A DNA stretch of 64,000 bases, from the NCBI GenBank assembly GCA_024449915.1, contig JAMZAV010000777.1:699783-763782 (forward strand), read 5' to 3'. The notes beneath the pieces are model-generated. The model searched no databases, was not told the origin of the DNA, and worked only from the letters and a program-made list of their open reading frames with translations. Positions 54,501 through 63,500 of this stretch are shown here, piece by piece. Positions within the stretch are counted from its first letter, which is position 1. Each line of letters begins with the position of its first letter. Origin of the DNA: Sweltsa coloradensis (lineage: Eukaryota > Arthropoda > Insecta > Plecoptera > Chloroperlidae). The translations under genes and the position numbers were made by a program.

Positions 54501-57500
54501 TAACTCTATTACAACGTAGGCCTAATGCAACTATTGGTGAGTATCCTATATAATATTAAGACTAGGCTAGGCCTAGCCCCTAGGCCCTAGCTAGCGCATA
54601 GATTAGGATGATAAGTTGTAGGGCCTAAACGAATAATTTTTGTCCGGGAACGAGGTTTTCCTAGGCCTAGATAGGTCTAGGCGCCTAGGCCCTATCCCTA
54701 TTGCCTGTCGCGCCAGCCAATGGCGTAGGCCCTAGGCCTAGGCATAGCTAAAAATTCAAAGGCCAAGGTTGCTCGATGGTCTTCCTTGCCCCCCTCTTGT
54801 CATGGGACCCTTGAAGGCCCCTGGAGCTCTCAATCTCTCAGAGCCCCCCCCCCCCCTCCCTAGACTAGGCTAAGCCCTAGGCCTAGCGCATAGGCTAGAT
54901 AAGGGTGATAAGTTGGAACAGAATAATTTTTGTCCGGGAACGAGGTTTTCCTAGATAGGTGTAGGTCTAACCGCCTATCTAGAGTAGGCCTAGGTCCTAT
55001 CCCTATTGCCTGTCGCACTAGCCAGTGGCGTAAGCCTATAGGCATAGCTAGGAATTCAAAGGGCCTGGTGCAAGGCTGCTCGATGGGCTTCCTTGCCCTC
55101 CTGAAGGCCCCTGGGACCCCTCAATCTCTCAGGGCTCCCCCCCCCCCTTTCCCTAACTAGGCCTATGCTCAATTCATACACAAAAGCCCATATCTGATGA
55201 CACTAGGCCTAACTACTTTCAATATGTTTTAGTTTCAACTTGCCCCTCCTATGTCTACCACCCTCACCATCACAATTCCATTACGGTACTTTGCTTGAGC
55301 CTAACAATGTTATTTGTTTATAATTTTCTAGTCTCGCCTGCCAACGTAGGAGAATTTCAAGTTGATGATGGGCAGATTCGTGACGGTGTTGGAGACAATT
55401 ATGAAGCAAGAGACGAAGGACTTCGCGATCTCGAGATAGATTCTAGTCACGAACAAACTCATGAGGATGGAGATGTCCGGGACTATAATATCTACGTAGG
55501 CCTACCGGTATCACAAGACGAAGGACTCCGCGATCTCGAGATAGATTCGAGTGACAATGAAGAAACTCATGGATGGAGATGGCCGGGACAATGACGACGA
55601 TGCATTGCACAACGATGGATTGCTGGATAATAAAATGGATTCTGGCGAGGAAGATATTTCCGCAAACGAAAGTGAATTTGAAAAGAATGCACCGTTATAT
55701 CCAGGGTCAAGGTTGAGTGTTGGTGAACACATCCTGAGTACACTACTGTTTTGTGTGACCTATAATATAACGGGGGAAGAATCGATTCTCTGTTGGTGTT
55801 GCTGTCTCTTCACTGTTTGCAACCAAATCTGTGTAGAACCACGCGCTATATTTTTGAAATGATCATATCCACCGGAAGTAAACAAATAAAATTTCATTCC
55901 TTTTGCTCCGATTGTTTGATATTGTTACCAGACAAAAACAACTGCCCAAAATGCCGTACTGGGAATATTAGCTACTTCCTTGAAATGCCTCTTATTTTCC
56001 AAATTCATTCACTTTTCAACAGAAAAGGGTTTTTAGATGACTTGCAATTCCGATTTACCAGACAGAAAAGCTCCCAAAATAATTTTCAGGATATTTACGA
56101 TGGTGAAATTTACAAGGGATTTGCTAATGGCTTCCTAAATAATCCTCATAATACATCTTTGATGTGGTACACAGATGGCATTTCTCTGTTCAAATCTTCC
56201 TAATTTTCTATCTGGCCAATTTATTTTTCTATTAACGAATTGCCATTCAAGAAGCGAGTCCTCAAACAAAATATAATTATGGCAGGCTTGTGGTTTGGCG
56301 TACAAAAGCCTTTACCACATCTATTCATGAGATGTATATATGACTCAATACAAATATTTCAGAAACAAGGCTTCATGATTGAAGTAAAATCAATCAATCA
56401 AACTATTAATGTGAAAGGAATGGTTTTGTGTGGTACTTGTGACCTGCCTGCTAAGAGTTTTTTTTTGTAACAGTATGCAATTCAATGGAAGATATGGCTG
56501 CTTCAGATGCAAAGCAAGTGGAGAAACATACCACATAGGGCCAAAAAGTTCAGTGCACGTGTATCCGTATGAAGAACACATTGACCTTCGAACACATGAG
56601 GAAACAGTAATTTTTGGAGAACAAGCCAGGGTTTCAAAAGTACCAACATTTGGAATCAAGGGCCCATCAGTTATTGCTTCTATTGTAAGCGATGTAATTA
56701 AATCAACTGCCATTGATGTTATGCATGGAGTGTATTTGGGAGTAGTGCGACGACTCGCTCATTTGTGGTTTGATCCCGAATTCAGCAGTAAGGTGTTTTC
56801 TTTGAGCAACTAGTCATATTGTAGACGCACGCTTATTGATGATTAAACACCAAGCTTTTATTTAAAGGGTCCCTCGCTCAATTAAAAACCACCTTAAATA
56901 TTGGAAAGCACATGAGCTTAAAGCTTGGCTGTACTATTACTCTATCCCCGTCCTCTCAGGCATTATGGATGACTGCTATATGGAGCATTTTGTACTATTT
57001 GCTTCCTGTCTTTACATTCTGAACAAAGCAAGCATTTCACAAATGGAACTGTTGAAATGCACAAGAGATATGAAACGTTTTGTGAAGCAATATCAAGAAT
57101 TATATGGCGAGAGATTCATGTCGATAAACGTGCATCAACTATTGCAAATTTGACAGAAGTAGTAACTGACTTAGGTCCATTATGGGTGACCTCATGCTTC
57201 CAGTTTGAAGATAAAAACGGACAGTTGTCAAGTTGGTACATGGAACTCAATATGCTCAATTACAAATCTGTAAGGCTATAAACCACGTTTATGAAAATTC
57301 CATCGATGTTTGACCATTTGCCCCCTAATTCTACAATCAAAACAATCTGCCAACAAATGAACTTCAAAGGGAAAATTAAAAAAATAGCCGAAGTGATAAA
57401 CGAGGACATCACTGCACTCGGGACCTACTTGTTCTGTAAAAATCTGTCACCGCAGATGCATGAAGCTTTGAGAAATGTTGGAGTTAGAGGGGACATTGTA

Positions 57501-60500
57501 TCATGCCAAAACCTTTAAAAGATTAAAGTTAAGAGGTGTAGAAATAACATGCAGCAACTATACACATGGTCAAAGAAAATTGTCTCACTGCATATCTTTC
57601 AAGCATGGTGGGAACCTTGCATTAGGCCTAGTTCAATATTTTATGCGTATTTCTCAATGTGAATGTGCAAAATGTTGTTTTCTGCCAGCCAGCAACATAC
57701 TATGCAATTGTAACAATTCTCATTGATAGGGGTGAATGCATAGCACCATTTATTCAAAAGGTACAAGCAAGCGAGACAACTGTGGCTATTAATATTTTCA
57801 ATATTCATGAACCGATATTTTATATTCAGATATCAGAAGATGTCTACGTTGCTCATCCTGTAAACTTTTTGGAATATGAATAGCCTGTAGAGGGCCGTGA
57901 AAGTGGTTTTACTTTGTAGTGAATTTCGTTTGTCGAAATGGAGATTTCGGTGTTATTGGTTTTAAACTCTATTTCAGGGGTTTTTGATCTACATTTACCA
58001 ATTTATATGCGTGTATTTATTCCTTCACGAGTCTCGTATTATTCTAGCCACAGATCAAACAAGTTTGAATGTACTTAAGTTATAAACAGACTGGGTTTAG
58101 TTAGGTACTAGTTCACTAAATCCATAATTTTTTCTGATAGTTATTTTATAGGCCTAACACCTTTTTTTTGATTGAACAGTACTGCTTACAATATTGAAAA
58201 TTACAGCATAATTTAACAATTCATTTTCAATTCATTTTTAGTGCTTTTCGTCGTTAACACACGATTTTTGTGATTTCCAGTGTTATTATGTAATTTACAG
58301 TTTACACATATTTCGGTGTTTGGCGGTGATTCAATTTTTTTCTGTTTGAGATTTGTTCAATTCATTCTCATTTTGTGAAATTTAATGATTTGCACATATT
58401 TCGGTTTTATTGACGGTAGCGAAATACACGTACCTCTACAGGCATTCAGGGTGCATATGCTACCACTCCACAGGCTGTGTACCCAGTGGCGTAACTCAAA
58501 ATGGCGGGGCCCGTATGCAAGTTGGATTCCAGGCCCCCCATTTCCGAACAAAGTATGGTTTTTGCAGTATAGCCGGGATCAGGGTAAAGTCCAAGCCGGT
58601 GGAGCCATTTTCGCTGAAGGCGTTAAAAAAATTAAATTAGATAAGACGCACGTTATCTTCTGAGCAGGTCGCCGACAAAAGCCTTATATAACTCAAAATG
58701 TATTTTTAATATTGTAAAACTACTACATTGTATTTATAGAAGGGAAGGGAATAATGATGAATGGTTATCTGTGTCGGTCCATTGATACCTAATTAATAAG
58801 GGAGTGGTTGACCGAGGTGGCGCTAAGGGGCTCTGCCGCGGACCAAACCCTCAAAAGTTCAATTTTATTTATGACCGTCTTCGAAGCGCATCTCACTGCC
58901 AACACGTGTCAATCCCATACCGGTTGTTGGAGGCCTGGATTTTGTATTTTTGCGAGTGGGTCACTGACTCACAACTAGTAAATTTTAAACTACACATAAA
59001 AAATAGCAACTTTTCGATGGTTGAAATTACAAATCGGTGGCGGTCGTGGGGGCCCCCTAGGCCGCAAGGCCCATAAGCATCGCTTATCTTGCACCATAGG
59101 GAGTTACGCCACTGTGAGTTGTTTGAGTAGTTAGTTTGCATAAAATGCCAAATCCATTTAAAATTTAAAATACAAGCTAGGCTTACTGGTTAAAATGTAG
59201 GCCTACATGTTTGAACTTGTGTTCCTGTACATAATCATCAACTCAATAATATGCTTTTCCATATCAGGTAATTTTTAAGTGAGCTTTTAAATTTATCTAT
59301 GTTTACAATTTCTTTTATGTTGCTTGGTAGCATATTCATTCAAGTTGTTCCAGCATGTAGGCCTAGGTGCTTTCTCATATCTAGCTAGATTATGCCTAGC
59401 TATATGTACATTATCCCTACCTACTTTTGGTATTATGACTATGAATTATCACATTTGTTGTTATATTTTAGTTAATTTTAATGTACATGATAACTTGATA
59501 TATATAAGCTTGGAAACGTAAGTATTCTAATGACTTTAAAATGTTCTTTACAACGATTTTAAGCGATTGATGCAGACTATAATTCGGATGGCTCTTTTCT
59601 GTAGTCTTAATATTATATTTGTATTAGCCTTACTTGAGTTGCCCCATTCCAATCCAATGCAGCATAGCTCATGTGCAAACTAAAAAGTGCATAATACACT
59701 GATTTTACCAAATGATTAATCAATATTACCATAGTGTTTAAACTTTTCCATTATAAATCAGAACTGAGCTGTTTTGAAAGTTGCTCTACTTGTGCATTCC
59801 ATGACAGCTCATTATCTACTTGTACACCTAGAAATTTAAATGTGTCTATGTATTATTTATTTTTATTATTATTATTATTATTGTATTGTTAAATAGTAAA
59901 CTAGGGGCTATATCAAAATTAATGGCAACTTTAAGAAATAAAAATTGATTGGCCAAAATATTAGGCCTACAAAGTTTATTAAAATAATATATTGTGTAGA
60001 AATTATGTTTTTCTAATAAAAATGATTCTTTAAAATCAAAATGGAACAAAGGTCTCTTTTATTTTACTTCATTTGGTTCAAAGTTTTAATTTAATAACTA
60101 AATTTAAATACCATTATGAATCAAAAGTTTGATTGGTCAATTTTCAAAAACACAAATGAAGTATTAATTAAAAAAATCAATAAAAACCTGATTTAAATCC
60201 GGAAAATTTCATTCAAAACGCTGGTTCAAATTAAAATACTTGCTTGGTGGTGAAAAATTGGCCAAGTTTAAAAAAATCAATTAAAATCTGTTTTAACTAA
60301 TACAAATGTTGATTTAAATTTCAAATAAAACACTCCTTATGGTGACTATGTTTACACTATGTTTTTGCAATCATTGGCTATGGATACTTTTGACTACTAT
60401 CTGACAATGTTTCTGCGACTAACTGACTATGTTCCTGCGATTATTTGGCTATGGATACTTTTGACTACTATTCGACTATGTTTCTGCGACCTGCCCGACT

Positions 60501-63500
60501 ATGTTTCTGCGACCTTTTGGCAATGTTTTGACCATGGAGTCTTTTGACTACTATTTGAAGATGTGTTGAATACCAACCAAAACATAGTCAACACATCTTT
60601 GACTATGTTTTAGCGATGAAACTACCTTTACGCGATGCTTTGACACATATATAACAAGGTTTTGACTACTAAAATGTTTGTAAGGGAGTAAACATATAAA
60701 ATGTTGATTAAGGTTAGGTAGGGCCTACTAAGTTAGGGATGATCCTGAACCTAGGTCTAGGGTAGCTCTCAAGTTACTTTCTTATTTTCACAGGCCTTGG
60801 ACCAGTCATGTCATTCGTCGAGGGAATGCAACACCTACGCCTGGGCCCACACTGCTCCCCATTACAGATCCGTGAACCAGTGCTAGAGACTAAATAATAA
60901 TGTGGCAACCCCAATGGCATACGGGCCCTTTAAACTCGAGAGATAAATTTAAACTTTGTCTAGGCTAGGCCTACTTGTAAGGCTTCATGCCAAACTTTCA
61001 CTCATATTTTAAATGCTTTTAAGAAAGGAACAATAGTGCGAGTTGGATGTTGTTAGTGGTCTGGTGTTGACATAGAGTTGTGAGATATATAGGCCTATCT
61101 GTGTTGTGTTGGTTTACGCATGGTTTTTAAACGAAACTGGAGCCGGTTGTAACATCCTAACTCTACTGTATACCAGTATTAACTACGACCAGGTAGCCCA
61201 TCATTCATGACTTCCGGGATCATCAATAACTCATAATGCCTTATTCACTCTGGCACGATCACTCCGATCAGCCATTTGTCAATGCAAGATCTGAGTAAGT
61301 GGTACATGGCCTAGCGGCTAGCCTATGTGAATTCTAACTCCGGCATCCGACTTTCTTTAGTTTGCAACCTAGGCCTAGTGTGGACAAACCTTTGTCTTCG
61401 GTCGGTACGAGTTGGTTACGGTTAAATGCACATTTTGTCTCTCTAGGTACTACTGTGTAAGTAAGTCAAGTCAAATGTTATCACACCACTGAGTTATAAA
61501 CACACTCAAATCTATTGCCTAATAGTTAGGCACTAACTTTTCAAAGTGCTGATTTAAACCAACATCACTTATCTTCTACCTCAATTAAAAATAACAGAAT
61601 TGAACATAAGTAGGCCTACCGTTCTAGGCTTGGTCAAAGGTATGTTCATAAAGGAGGGCCTATACTTGCAATTTGCGAACTCAAACTCTGTTCAAACGTA
61701 CCTACGTACAAGTTCGGTTCGAGTTCGAAAAATGGAACGTTCGCACACCCCTGGCATGCGTAGGCCTGCAGTGCAACATAAACAATTGTCAAGACCTGTA
61801 CCGCTATTGTATCTAGTGATTCTGGTTTGTGTTGCAACTTGCAATATCATAATATAAATATACGGTACGGTAGTATCCCATTCCATCATTACGCGTCCTG
61901 CTAGCAATCGAGCAAACTTATGGGTAGGCCTATATGACATTGACAGGGTGTATTTTGCGTTTGATTGTGATTGCAATTAACGTTGTGAACTTTGTGTAGA
62001 CCTATTTGAATTCTTCAGTACCGGTACCTATGAAAGTTTATTAAGTAAATTATATTATTAATTATTAAAATTATTAATAGTAGGCCTACTATTATTATTT
62101 GGTAGGGTATATCTTGTAGCAATCTGGCATTTAATTCTGGCAGTATGTTTGTGACATACTCTATCCATGCTATCAAATTCTTTATCAAAGTAAATTTCTT
62201 TAATAGGCCTACTTTTACCTTTGTTCTGCTGGGCATTTTTCTTTGGGGTATTACGTATTTTGCCACCGACCTAAGCCTCTCTCATTGATTTCTGTCAATA
62301 GTTACATGCCACAGAAACAAAATAGTAAATACAGGCCTAGGCCTACAGCCTAAAATTGTTGCATTTGGGGGCAGGGGGGGGGAGTTGCCAGCTGACTGAT
62401 GTGTTTCATTAGATACACGTATGAGCACGGGATAGTAGGTGGTGTTCTCAATAAGGTGATGATAATGGATAAATATGATGACGTTAGTGATGCATATAGG
62501 CCCTAGGTAAATGTGCATTGTGCAGGGCCACCCCAGATGTATTTATTGCCACACACGCCCATTTTTGTAATTTTCCATTTTCAAATGTCTGTGACAAAAA
62601 TGTAATTAACATTTAATGTAAATAACCTAAAATAAAGAACAATGTCTTAAGTTATGTAATTTTAATTTCTCCATAGGCCCTAGGTCCCTAATACTGTTGA
62701 CGATGTTTTCGCGATGTTTTAACAACCTTTTGGAAACCTTCGCCAAAAGGTCGCGGGAACATCTTTAACTATGTTTTGGTGATGCTTTGACTGCAAAAGG
62801 GTCAAAGCAGGTAAAAATCCTTCTGCGCGAAACCTTCGCGGAAAGGTCGCAGGAACATCTTCAACTATGTTTTGGTAAGGCGTATTTGTAAGACAAAATG
62901 ATGTTTTGGTTGTGTGTCGGATACTTTCTAAAACATCGCGAAAACACATCTCTGAGATATGTTTTCGCGATGCTTTCGCGACTAAAATTTTTGTAAGGGA
63001 ATATAAATAAAATAATATGTAATTAATAATAATAATCATTATATTAATAAGCTAGCAAGTAACAAAACATAACAAATAAAAATGCACAAGTACTGCATCT
63101 AACAAACATAAGAATGTGTTTTTAATATTAGGTTGTTATAAAAGGGCATAACCCCATTCACATTATGTATCAAATAAGTAACTACCTGAACTACCTATAG
63201 ACATATTAAATGGTACAGTAATTCTAAAAACACGTACATGTATACAATATAACATTAGTAATGTACATTTTATGGTCTTCGGGTATCCGTGCACCTGTAC
63301 AGTTACCGGTATTTATTTATGGATTGGTCAGTGTATAATATCGATGGTGAAGAACCAATACCTTCTATCTGCCAAAAAGCAAATTGTTCAGGAGAGCATT
63401 AAAACTGATTTAAAAAAAGTAACTAGTTGGCGGTGGCAGATAGGAGATATTGATGTAAGGTAGTACTTTATGTCTCTTTTGGAGATGTTTAAGCATTGTG

